Positions 36,268-44,319 of a stretch of DNA of 64,000 nucleotides are shown in pieces. A program made the position numbers and the translations under genes. Origin of the DNA: UBA11475 sp902486425 (GTDB lineage: Bacteria > Bacillota > Clostridia > Christensenellales > Borkfalkiaceae); the NCBI GenBank assembly GCA_902486425.1, contig CABTOK010000007.1:1-64000 (forward strand), in the 5' to 3' direction. Below the pieces are notes generated by a model that ran no database searches, was not told the origin of the DNA, and worked only from the letters and a program-made list of their open reading frames with translations. How positions within the stretch are numbered: the first letter of the stretch is position 1; every line of letters begins with the position of its first letter.

Positions 36268-36622
36268 GGGGCAGTTTCAGATTCGATTGCAAAGATTTAG
36301 GAGGGTCAGCGCGTCGAAGCCGTCCGAGCTTCGTTAAAATCGGGCAAAACAATAAATGCTAATAACAATACTGAATTAGCTTTCGCTGCTTAATTTAAGC
36401 GAACGCCGTTACCGGGTTTACCGCCGGTTCGGATAACGGTGTCATTACAGGCGGAGTAGTTTTTGCCGTGCGGTGTTTGCGGCAGGAGCGAAACCATAAA
36501 ATACCCGCTTCGGAATTTGCCTGTTTACCGGCGCGTTCCGACTAAGATAAAGATAAACTACACGCGTAGAAACCCTTTGGGGTTTTTGTAAGACTCGGGT
36601 GCAAGTCCCGACTGCTCCACCA
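36268..36622 (+). ncRNA. ssrA: Transfer-messenger RNA
   Basis: It has 355 nt. The 5' end GGGGCAG (36268-36274) pairs with CTGCTCC (36612-36618) followed by ACCA, and the 5' D-loop region reads TTTCAGATTCGA. The T-arm carries the TCAAGTCCC-type loop as TGCAAGTCCCG. The tag frame 36343-36393 encodes GKTINANNNTELAFAA and ends in TAA. The 5' and 3' halves enclose several GC stems consistent with pseudoknots. No clear promoter was found in the 96 bp after smpB, so it may be processed from the smpB transcript. Confidence 0.95.
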
Positions 36623-36628
36623 AGAAAG

Positions 36629-36671
36629 AAAACTACGCACCCGGAAAGCTGTTCCGGGTGCGTAGTTTTTA
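36629..36671 (+). terminator. Terminator after tmRNA
   Basis: An 18-bp stem, AAAACTACGCACCCGGAA with its complement, followed by a T run. Confidence 0.95.
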
Positions 36672-36758
36672 TTGAGCCGGCGTTTACCGGTAATTCTTCA
36701 AATTTATGTAAAGCTTTGAAAACAGCTTTTTATTATAGCTTTCTGCGGCGGTTTTTAG

Positions 36759-36787
36759 TTGCAAACGATAAGGCTTTGTGTTAAAAT
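36759..36787 (+). promoter_or_regulatory. Promoter of the MATE transporter gene
   Basis: TTGCAA (36759-36764), 17-bp spacer, TAAAAT (36782-36787). Confidence 0.68.
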
Positions 36788-36842
36788 GTATAAACCTTAC
36801 GAGTTATAATATATTGACGTTGTAATATTCCAAGGAGAAAAC

Positions 36843-38273
36843 ATGGCTGTAAAGGCTGTTAAAAATAAAAAACACGAAATAGACATGACGGAAGGAAAGC
36901 TATTTCCTAAAATATTCGCTTTTGCGGTGCCGCTTATTCTTACGGCGGTTTTACAGCTTCTGTTCAATTCCGCCGACATGATAGTCGTAGGTAAATTCGT
37001 CGGGAACAACTCCGTCGGAGCCATAGGTTCGACGGGATCTCTGAATGCGCTATTAACTAACTTTGCGATAGGTTTGTCTGTCGGCGCGGGCGTAGTGCTT
37101 GCAAGCGCGTTCGGCGCGAAAGACTCCGAATACGGCGATAAAATTCTGCATACTTCCATGGTGGTAAGCGTAATCGCCGGCGTTATTTTCGGGGCGCTCG
37201 GATATTTTGTATCGAGACCGCTTTTGTCCGTTATGGGTACGCCCGCCGTTCAGCTTGACGACGCGGCGGCTTATCTCGAAATAATCTGTTTAGGCTGTCC
37301 GTTTTCGATGATATATAACTTCGGAGCGTCGATGCTTAGAGCGACAGGCGACACGAAAAGACCTCTTATATATCTTACCGTTGCGGGCGTTATAAACATA
37401 ATAGTAAACATCGTTACCGTCGTGTGCTTTAACATGGGCGTTTCGGGCGTAGCGATAGCCACTATATTCAGTCAGGCTGTTTCTGCCGTTCTCGTCGTAA
37501 TTACTTTACTCAGAAACAAAGGTTTTGTAAAACTTTCGCTAAAAAAGCTCAGAATTCACGGTAAAGTTTTTGGCGAAATAATGCGACTCGGGGTGCCGAC
37601 CGGTATTCAGAGTATGCTCTTTAATATTTCGAACGTTTTGTTGCAGTCGGCGATTAACGGTTTCGGCAGCGACGTGGTAAACGGCTGCTCGCTTTCGTCT
37701 CAGATAGAAGGTTACGTATACTCAATTATGTCGAGCATAAGCGCGACCGCGCTTACCGCCGTCGGGCAGAATTACGGCGCGCACGACTACAAAAGAATTA
37801 AAAAGTGCATTTACATAAGCGTGGCTTTCGTTACCGTCGCCGGGATAATTGCCGGCGGAATAGCGATAGCTTTTCACGAACCGCTTTGCAGAATATTCAC
37901 CAATTCCGGGGAATCCGCCGAAACGACCGAAAAAATTATTTCGTACGCATTCGAAAGGATGCTGATAATCGCGGGGACGTACTTTCTGGACGGAATAATG
38001 GAAGTAATAACTTATTCGCTCAGAGGAGTAGGATATTCGATTACCTCTATGCTTATAGTGCTTGTCGGAACTTGCGCTTTCAGGGTTTTATGGATATTCG
38101 GAATATTTCCGCTTTACAGACACCTTTGGTTTCTGTTTATGCTTTATCCGATTTCCTGGACGATAACTCTCTCGGTTGCCTGGATATGGCTTGAGGTAGT
38201 CCTGAAACGCGACGAAAAGAAGGTGGAAAAACAGTCCGATAACTCCGCCGCTAAAGAAGCTGCCGCCGTTTAG
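36843..38273 (+). CDS. MATE family efflux transporter
   Basis: The 476-residue protein has twelve predicted helices in two homologous halves, with the MATE hallmarks FAVPLILTAVLQLLFNSADMIVVG near the N-terminus and GVPTGIQSMLFNISNVLLQSAING at the start of the second half (about 252-275), GQNYGAHDY, and RATGDTKRP. Such carriers export drugs or metabolites with sodium or proton gradients. CAAGGAG precedes the ATG. Its transcript meets that of a second, frameshifted MATE gene at a shared terminator. Confidence 0.94.
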   Translation: MAVKAVKNKKHEIDMTEGKLFPKIFAFAVPLILTAVLQLLFNSADMIVVGKFVGNNSVGAIGSTGSLNALLTNFAIGLSVGAGVVLASAFGAKDSEYGDKILHTSMVVSVIAGVIFGALGYFVSRPLLSVMGTPAVQLDDAAAYLEIICLGCPFSMIYNFGASMLRATGDTKRPLIYLTVAGVINIIVNIVTVVCFNMGVSGVAIATIFSQAVSAVLVVITLLRNKGFVKLSLKKLRIHGKVFGEIMRLGVPTGIQSMLFNISNVLLQSAINGFGSDVVNGCSLSSQIEGYVYSIMSSISATALTAVGQNYGAHDYKRIKKCIYISVAFVTVAGIIAGGIAIAFHEPLCRIFTNSGESAETTEKIISYAFERMLIIAGTYFLDGIMEVITYSLRGVGYSITSMLIVLVGTCAFRVLWIFGIFPLYRHLWFLFMLYPISWTITLSVAWIWLEVVLKRDEKKVEKQSDNSAAKEAAAV

Positions 38274-38314
38274 TCTGTCTGTTAAAAATTTATTGCAGCT
38301 TAATAAAACAACCG

Positions 38315-38350
38315 AAAAAGCCGTTCCGATGGTATGCGGAACGGCTTTTT
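38315..38350. terminator. Bidirectional terminator between the two MATE genes
   Basis: AAAAAGCCGTTCCG (38315-38328) pairs with CGGAACGGCTTTTT (38337-38350); A and T runs on both sides serve both strands. Confidence 0.93.
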
Positions 38351-38380
38351 TACAAGGGCTTTTATTACTATTTTTTGAAA

Positions 38381-39801
38381 TCAGAGCTGCTTTACTTTTT
38401 TATTTATCGCAGACGCTAAAAATATTACGGAGAATATCGCCGTTAAAATTTCGGCAATCGGAAAAGTCCACCATACGGTATCTACGACTTTTTTTGGAAG
38501 TATAAAAAGAACCGCCGTCGGGAAAACGAATATCGCAAGCCTGAGTGTCGACAGTATAAGCGGCTTTACCGAATAGCCGAATGCTTGCAGAATTCCTTGA
38601 ACCACAACCGTAAATCCCATAAATATAAAGCCTGTTGAACCTGTTCTTACTGCTTTTTCGCATATCGGAACCAGTTCCTTTGTCGAACCGCCCGAAAGAG
38701 CAAAAACGTTTGATAAAGGCTTTGCTGCGAGTTCGAATATAGTTGTTAAAACCGCCGTGAGAACAAGAGAGCAGATGATGCCCGTTTTTATACAGGATAT
38801 AATTCTTTGTTTGTCTTTAAGACCGTAGTTGAAAGAGAGCACGGTTATAATAGTATTCGACAGTCCGAATGCGGAGAACAACGCTATCTGCTGGATTTTG
38901 TAATATATTCCGAATGTTCCTATGAGAATATCCGAATTTTCTCCCGCAAGATCGAAAATAGCGTTCATTCCCGCGGTCATAACCGATAAAAGAGCCTGCA
39001 TTATCGCGGCGGATATTCCTATTTTGTAAATTTCGCGGATTATTTTTCCTTCGGGCTTTATGTTTTTTACGTTTCCGTTTATTTCTTTATTCGTTAAATA
39101 ATGGAAAGCCATTGCGACGAAAAGCGAAACGAACTGACCGGCTACGGTTGCCAGAGCGGCACCTACGACTCCGCCGTTTAACGGAAAAATAAAAACATAG
39201 TCGAGTATGATATTAGTCACGGCTCCAGAGATCTGAGCTATCGTAGAAAAGAGTGTTTTTCCGGTCGCCTGTAAAAATCTTTCGTAGACGGTATATCCTA
39301 TAGATCCGAGCGATAAAGTGCAGCAAATTGCAAGATAGTCCGTTCCCATTTTTATAACCCGTTCGTTTTTGGTGAAGAGCTTTACGAAAGGTTTCGCGAA
39401 AAATAGTCCGAATATAAGGAAGACGGCGTAAATTAAAAAGCTTAAAAAGATTCCGTTGCCGGCAATTTTGTTGGCTTTTCGCTTTCGCCGAGACTTTTCG
39501 AAAGACACGCGTTTATGCCTACGCCTGTTCCGACGCCTATCGCTATCATAAGAATCTGAACGGGAAAAGCGATGGATAGAGCCTGATTCGCAAGCGCGCC
39601 GTCGGCATTCATATTGGCTACGAATATGCTGTCGACTACGTTGTATAAGGCTTGCAGTACCATCGATATTATCATCGGCAGTCCCATTTTTATAAACATT
39701 CCGGTTACAGGTGCGGTCGCCATTTTATTCGCTTGTTGTTCGCATCTGTTCGCATCGTTTGTTTTGTCGGGCGGGGTAGTGTTGCCTGATAGTTCTTTCA
39801 T
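38381..39801 (-). pseudogene. MATE family transporter broken by a one-base frameshift
   Basis: The N-terminal part (39801 down to about 39480) reads through the first two helices to KSLGESEK and then shifts into PTKLPATESF and a stop. The rest (to 38381) continues in another frame as ANKIAGNGIFLSF and carries the remaining ten helices to the normal end. Restoring one base at the AAAA run (39476-39479 on this strand's complement) gives one 473-residue protein. It could be real inactivation, an assembly error at the run, or, less likely, frameshifting; the site is not a canonical slippery heptamer. AAAAGGAG precedes the ATG. The rest of the gene shows no decay. Confidence 0.85.
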
Positions 39802-39824
39802 TTTTTTATACTCCTTTTTTGAGC

Positions 39825-39866
39825 AAATAAAAAGAGCGCAAACCCTAAACCGGATTTACGCTCTTT
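39825..39866 (-). promoter_or_regulatory. Attenuator-like terminator in the leader of the broken MATE gene
   Basis: On the minus strand AAAGAGCG (39866-39859) pairs with CGCTCTTT (39838-39831) followed by a T-rich tract, only about 25 bases before the start codon and after a TATAAT-like -10 near 39916-39921. As no gene ends here, it can only terminate its own leader. The rest of the gap, 39922-40092, is AT-rich without other features. Confidence 0.6.
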
Positions 39867-40092
39867 AAGCTACTCGTTTAATTTAATATTGAATTATCGA
39901 CTGTTATATTATAACACAAAAAACGAATAATGTATCGTTAAAAATCTGATTTTTCGATAAAATAACATGTGTAATTATAATCATATGTTAAATTATCATA
40001 TATAAACTTGTTTTATAACGCATGTTTTTAATTATTGCATCGCTTTTTACTAAAATAGAGATACGGCTGTAATCGCTCAAAAAGGCTTAAAA

Positions 40093-40120
40093 ACGCCCGT
40101 TTTTGAAAAATAACGGGCGT
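40093..40120 (-). terminator. Terminator of the dehydrogenase/isomerase operon
   Basis: On the minus strand ACGCCCGTT pairs with AACGGGCGT and a T run follows. Confidence 0.88.
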
Positions 40121-40151
40121 AATTTATTAAATAACGTATGTAATTTTATTT

Positions 40152-41162
40152 TTAACCGATAATTTCGGCTTTTTTGAGTATGGTTTTGGCGAGTTCGATA
40201 CTGCAAGAGGAGCTTTCCGGGCTGACAAAATCAGGGGCTTTATTATCGAGAATGCAGTTTATAAAGTACTGAATTTCGTTTGCATAGGCGTTGTCACCGG
40301 AAATATTCAGTCCGCCGAAGTTTACTTTGCTTTCTTCAAGTTCGACTTCGGATTTATTCAGAATAAGTTTTCCGCTTTTATATTCGAGATAGCCGTTTTC
40401 GAATACAGCCAAAAATTCTGCAGAGAATGGAATATCGGCATTGAACCAGGTGCCTTCTCCGGTAACCGATACGCCGTCGATTATCATATTGTACTTGATA
40501 AACGAGCTGTTATTTGTTATAGGGCGGTAAACCGATGATATTTTATCGGGCTTGCCTAAAAGATTCTGAATGAAGTCAATGTCATGCACGGCTAAATCGA
40601 TGCAGACGCCGCCGCTTAATTTTTCGTCCCGCATCCAGTCGTTATAGCTCCAGGTCGGGATGGAGGAAACGCGGCTCATATCGAGCGATATAAGTTTCCC
40701 GTATTTTCCTTCTTTAACGGTGTCCGCAAGGAACATATAGGGTTTCATAAATCTTACTACGTGCGCCACCATAAGTTTTTTGCCGCTCTTGTCAGCGTGA
40801 TTTATCATTTCGTCGCGATCTGCTTTTAAAAGAGCCATCGGCTTTTCTACAAGAACGTTAAGACCTTTGTCCAGACAATATTCTGCGATTTCGGCGTGGA
40901 GATAACTCGGGGTAACTATATCGATCATATCCAAAGTTTCGGATTCGATCATTTTTTTATAGTCGGTATAAATTTTAATATCGGCGCCGCTCTTTATATC
41001 TTCATGTGTTTTTTCTTCGGCGACTTCTTTTCTTATGTCGCAGACCGCGACGAGCTTTGCGCCCGTTATGTTTTTGTAAGCGTTATAGTGTCCGCCTCCC
41101 ATACCGCCGATACCGATGAGAGCGACTTTAAGTACCTTTTTGTCGTTTGAAATTTCAGCCAT
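40152..41162 (-). CDS. Gfo/Idh/MocA family oxidoreductase
   Basis: An NAD(P)-dependent sugar or inositol dehydrogenase type. It is 336 residues: Rossmann loop ALIGIGGMGGGHYNAY (about 15-30), the conserved EKPMAL (about 107-112) and the C-terminal alpha/beta domain with DLAVHDIDFIQ (family lysine of EKP and catalytic histidine of the HD(I/L)D motif present). Last gene of the operon; its start overlaps the isomerase gene by 8 bp. Substrate not decidable by eye. Confidence 0.92.
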   Translation of the reverse strand: MAEISNDKKVLKVALIGIGGMGGGHYNAYKNITGAKLVAVCDIRKEVAEEKTHEDIKSGADIKIYTDYKKMIESETLDMIDIVTPSYLHAEIAEYCLDKGLNVLVEKPMALLKADRDEMINHADKSGKKLMVAHVVRFMKPYMFLADTVKEGKYGKLISLDMSRVSSIPTWSYNDWMRDEKLSGGVCIDLAVHDIDFIQNLLGKPDKISSVYRPITNNSSFIKYNMIIDGVSVTGEGTWFNADIPFSAEFLAVFENGYLEYKSGKLILNKSEVELEESKVNFGGLNISGDNAYANEIQYFINCILDNKAPDFVSPESSSCSIELAKTILKKAEIIG

Positions 41163-41976
41163 TTAAAATATCCTCCAAAAAATTTTTAGCGTAAATTATA
41201 TCTTCTTTTTGCTGCTCGCCGCTTATTTCACGTTCGATGGTAAGCGGTCCGTCGTAACCTTTTTCTTTAAGCTTTTTAATCAGCAGGGGGAAGTTTACTC
41301 TTCCGTCGCCGATACGTTTTTCTTCGCCGAGCTTAAAAGGATCGGTGGGGTATTCGCCGTCTTTTGCGTGGACGTTTTTAACGTATTCGCCGAATATATC
41401 TACGGCGTCGCAAGGGTTCGCTTTGCCGTATAAAAGCAAGTTTGCCGGATCGAGATTTATCCCGAGATTGCCCGTTCCGACCGTTTGTATCGTTCGTTTA
41501 AGCGTAATAGGCGTTTCCTGTCCGGTTTCGAACAATAGGTTCTGACCGTTGTTTTTCATGTAAAGAGCGACTTCTTTTATAGCTTCGATGACCGCGGAAT
41601 ATTCGTCGGTTTTACAGTTTTCCGGCAAAAAACCCATGTGGGTGGCTACGTCGGTAACCCCGATCTTTTTAGCAAAGTCGGAACCTTGTTTTAAGTTTTG
41701 TATTCTCGATTTTCTGTAATATAAAGGGACGAGTCCCAGCGTGTGGTATCCGTCGACAAAATCCCAGGCGGCGGCGCCTTCCCATCCGCACCAGAATGCG
41801 GAAACTTTAACGCCGTATTTTTTTGTTGCCGTTATGATTTTTTCCGCGTTTTCATCCGTCATTTTATTCATGTCCCAGCAGGAAATCTGACAGGTCTTAA
41901 ATCCGAATTCGCTTACGTCTTTTATTCTTTCGCCGATGTCGCCTTCGTGCATTCCGACGATTACGCCTAATTCCAT
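41155..41976 (-). CDS. Sugar phosphate isomerase/epimerase-like TIM-barrel protein
   Basis: It has 273 residues of the AP-endonuclease-2/IolE-IolI-like fold: FETGQETPITL (metal glutamate), NLDPANLLLYG (Asp), NVHAKDGEYP (His/Lys/Asp) and TIEREISG (final Glu) are the metal-binding strands. AAGGAG precedes the ATG. It sits between two Gfo/Idh/MocA dehydrogenases, a grouping common in myo-inositol, inosose or uncommon sugar degradation, which suggests that the three act on one sugar in series. Confidence 0.88.
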   Translation of the reverse strand: MELGVIVGMHEGDIGERIKDVSEFGFKTCQISCWDMNKMTDENAEKIITATKKYGVKVSAFWCGWEGAAAWDFVDGYHTLGLVPLYYRKSRIQNLKQGSDFAKKIGVTDVATHMGFLPENCKTDEYSAVIEAIKEVALYMKNNGQNLLFETGQETPITLKRTIQTVGTGNLGINLDPANLLLYGKANPCDAVDIFGEYVKNVHAKDGEYPTDPFKLGEEKRIGDGRVNFPLLIKKLKEKGYDGPLTIEREISGEQQKEDIIYAKNFLEDILNG

Positions 41977-42008
41977 AAATTTTCTCCTTGATTATTTATT
42001 TAATATTT

Positions 42009-42031
42009 GGTAGTATTTCGCTTGTACAGGT
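42009..42031 (+). repeat. GGTA-N13-ACAGGT element, copy D
   Basis: GGTA 42009-42012, ACAGGT 42026-42031. TCGCT in the spacer can pair with AGCGA at 42039-42043 so that ACAGGT is in the loop. Confidence 0.6.
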
Positions 42032-42132
42032 AGTATATAGCGACGCCGTATTCAAAAAACGGTCTTGTCCCGGCGATACGTGTCCGACAAAAATACGATA
42101 AAAGAGTATTTTACTGTATTTTATTGTTATTT

Positions 42133-42155
42133 GGTATGCTTTTGCCGACACAGGT
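42133..42155 (+). repeat. GGTA-N13-ACAGGT element, copy E
   Basis: GGTA 42133-42136, ACAGGT 42150-42155. It lies 124 bp from copy D in the same gap between the dehydrogenase and isomerase genes. Confidence 0.6.
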
Positions 42156-42164
42156 ATATTAATT

Positions 42165-43181
42165 TCAGTCCGAGAGATATTTTTTACCTTTGTTATAAAT
42201 CTCGCAAATGAGTTTTTGAGTTTTCAAAGCTTCGGTTCCGCTGACTTTGAGCTGTTCACGATTTAACACAGCGTTATAAAACTGCTGCACCTCGGCATAG
42301 TGCCTTAATCCCCAATAGTCTTTTCCGCCGGCTACTTTTTCGTCTTTACCGTCGTTTATAACGTGTTCGACCGATCCGTTGTTATAAGTTATCGTGGCTT
42401 CGTCGTAATTGAAAACGGCTTTACCGTTTTCGCATAAAATTTCGAGACGGATAGGTTCGTCCGCGGCAAAATTATTCATGCAATAAAACGAATACAAAAC
42501 GCCGTTTTCATATTCGATAAGACCTTCAGCCGTGTCCTCGACCACGACCTTTTTGTGATGGCGGTTGAACATGGAACTCTGCACCGATTTAACGGGGGAA
42601 TCGACGAGCCAGTTTATAAGGTCGATCGAGTGTATCGCCTGATCTATCACCACGCCGCCGCCTTCTTTATCCCAGGTACCTTTCCAGTCGGAATGAGAGT
42701 AATAGTCGTCCGATCTCGACCAGGTAAGAAAGGAACTCGCCGACAAAATCTTGCCGAGCTTTCCGGAAGTAACGGCGTTTTTCACTAAAACCGAAGAGTC
42801 GTTGAAGCGGCACTGGAAAATTATTCCGTATCTGAGATTCGCTTTTTCGGCGGCTTCGACGGCAGTTACCGCGTCGGCGTAGCTTATGGACATAGGCTTT
42901 TCGCACAGAACGTTTACCCCGCGCTTAAACGCCGCGAGCGATACGGGAACATGCAGATAGTGAGGAAGACATATATGAACTACGTCGAGTTTTTCGTTAT
43001 TCAGCATTTCTTCATAGTCTAAATAGCCGTTTACGCCGTATTTTTGCACGGCGGTATTCAATTTTTCTTCGTCGATATCGCATACCGCGACAAGTTCGGC
43101 GTCTAAAGAACGCATTATCGCGTTAAGGTGCATTACCGAAATTCTTCCGAGCCCTATTACCGCGCATTTTAATTTTTCCAT
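42165..43181 (-). CDS. Gfo/Idh/MocA family oxidoreductase (first gene of the operon)
   Basis: It has 338 residues. Rossmann loop VIGLGRISVMHLNAI (about 8-22), CEKPMS (about 94-99) and the second-domain motif VIDQAIHSIDLINW (about 183-196) with the catalytic histidine. The two dehydrogenases of the operon are only distantly alike, so they are not a recent duplication. The gap of 188 bp to the isomerase gene holds two repeat copies. Transcribed from a promoter that faces an AraC-family regulator gene. Confidence 0.92.
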   Translation of the reverse strand: MEKLKCAVIGLGRISVMHLNAIMRSLDAELVAVCDIDEEKLNTAVQKYGVNGYLDYEEMLNNEKLDVVHICLPHYLHVPVSLAAFKRGVNVLCEKPMSISYADAVTAVEAAEKANLRYGIIFQCRFNDSSVLVKNAVTSGKLGKILSASSFLTWSRSDDYYSHSDWKGTWDKEGGGVVIDQAIHSIDLINWLVDSPVKSVQSSMFNRHHKKVVVEDTAEGLIEYENGVLYSFYCMNNFAADEPIRLEILCENGKAVFNYDEATITYNNGSVEHVINDGKDEKVAGGKDYWGLRHYAEVQQFYNAVLNREQLKVSGTEALKTQKLICEIYNKGKKYLSD

Positions 43182-43285
43182 AATAATTTATTCCTTTATC
43201 GTTTGCAAAAATAAAATTTATCATTTTCCGGAAGTCCGCCCGAACTTACCGCAAAGAGTGAGAACAATATAAACTTTACGTTAAA

Positions 43286-43315
43286 ATTATAACATTTGCA
43301 AAAAGTCGCGGTCAA
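43286..43315 (-). promoter_or_regulatory. Promoter of the dehydrogenase/isomerase operon
   Basis: On the minus strand TTGACC (43315-43310), 18-bp spacer, TATAAT (43291-43286). Confidence 0.78.
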
Positions 43316-43316
43316 T

Positions 43317-43337
43317 AGTAAAATTTACTTTTTTACT
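43317..43337. promoter_or_regulatory. Candidate operator between divergent promoters
   Basis: AGTAAA (43317-43322) and TTTACT (43332-43337) form a dyad with 9 bp between arms, adjacent to the -35 of the dehydrogenase promoter. A site for the AraC-type regulator encoded alongside is the simplest reading. Confidence 0.4.
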
Positions 43338-43369
43338 GTCAAAAATTACGATAATATTTCGGGTAACTA

Positions 43370-43398
43370 TTGCAATAAGAAAAATAAAGTGGTAAAAT
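43370..43398 (+). promoter_or_regulatory. Promoter of the AraC-type regulator, predicting a leaderless mRNA
   Basis: TTGCAA (43370-43375), 17-bp spacer, TAAAAT (43393-43398). The ATG begins at 43405, exactly where transcription should start. Confidence 0.65.
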
Positions 43399-43404
43399 TC
43401 AGGT

Positions 43405-44202
43405 ATGGAAAACGTTAAAGAGAAAAATTATCTTAAAAACAACGTGAATACTTACGAGCGCGCCGCAGATGAAAACAATTATCTCAACGTACACAGATAT
43501 TTTGCCGGCGAAGCAAGAATTCCGACGTCGCTTTGCCACTTTCACGACAGTTATGAAGTCGTTTTCGTAAAACGGGGCAAGTGTTGCGTGCATGTAAAAA
43601 CCGAAAGTCGTACTGTCGGCGAAGGAGAGATCGTTTTTATCGATTCTTTTCTGCCGCATTTCTATTACGATTCGGAAGGAGCGGACGTATATATAGCGGT
43701 TATCGGAAAAAGTCTGATAACGGGACTGAACGCCGACGAAGTGTTTGAAACGTATTTACCGAAAACCGAATGCTGTGAAAAAATATGCGACTTTATAGAC
43801 GTAATATGGAACGATTTCAAAGCGAACGTTTCGCTCAAAGCGGGCATAGCAAACGTTATGGCAGGTTATCTTAAAAGTTACTATAAGACGATTGCAAGAA
43901 CTTACGAAAGAGCTTCTGAAACGTTTGTCGAGGTGCTGAAATTCATCGATAAAGAGTTTTATAAGGACATCACGCTCGAAGGACTTTCCGAAAAGTTCGG
44001 GTACGCGCCCAATTACTTTTCGGAGCTTTTCAACAAGTTTACGGACATGCATTTAAGGGAATATCTGAACAGAAGGCGTATAAGCGAAGTCGTTAAATTA
44101 AAACTCGAACGACCGGAAGAATCTCTTTCTAAGATCGCGGGCGAGTGCGGCTTTAAAAGCGAAAAGACTTTTTACCGCGCGTATAAGGATTATAAAAGGT
44201 AA
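43405..44202 (+). CDS. AraC family transcriptional regulator
   Basis: It has 265 residues: N-terminal cupin-like ligand domain (about 25-110, CHFHDSYEVVFVKRG, GEGEIVFIDSFLPH) and a C-terminal double helix-turn-helix (about 168-262, LEGLSEKFGYAPNYFSELFNKF and LSKIAGECGFKSEKTFYRAYK). Divergent from the Gfo/Idh/MocA-isomerase operon, which it most likely controls in response to a sugar. There is no Shine-Dalgarno and the -10 box ends only 6 bases before the ATG, so the message may be leaderless. Confidence 0.9.
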   Translation: MENVKEKNYLKNNVNTYERAADENNYLNVHRYFAGEARIPTSLCHFHDSYEVVFVKRGKCCVHVKTESRTVGEGEIVFIDSFLPHFYYDSEGADVYIAVIGKSLITGLNADEVFETYLPKTECCEKICDFIDVIWNDFKANVSLKAGIANVMAGYLKSYYKTIARTYERASETFVEVLKFIDKEFYKDITLEGLSEKFGYAPNYFSELFNKFTDMHLREYLNRRRISEVVKLKLERPEESLSKIAGECGFKSEKTFYRAYKDYKR

Positions 44203-44232
44203 AAAATAAAACCGGTTATAAAAAAATCTTAG

Positions 44233-44260
44233 TTGAAATCATAACTAAAAAGCGTATAAT
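44233..44260 (+). promoter_or_regulatory. Promoter of the serine dehydratase gene
   Basis: TTGAAA (44233-44238), 16-bp spacer, TATAAT (44255-44260). Confidence 0.72.
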
Positions 44261-44319
44261 AACCGCCGTAAAAAGAGGTTACCGATATAAATCATAATAA
44301 AAACAAAAAGGCAAAAATT

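Noticed and set aside
39470..39485. Programmed -1 frameshift in the MATE gene
   Set aside because: The junction C-GAA-AAG is not a standard slippery heptamer and MATE genes are not known to use recoding; kept only as a remote option.
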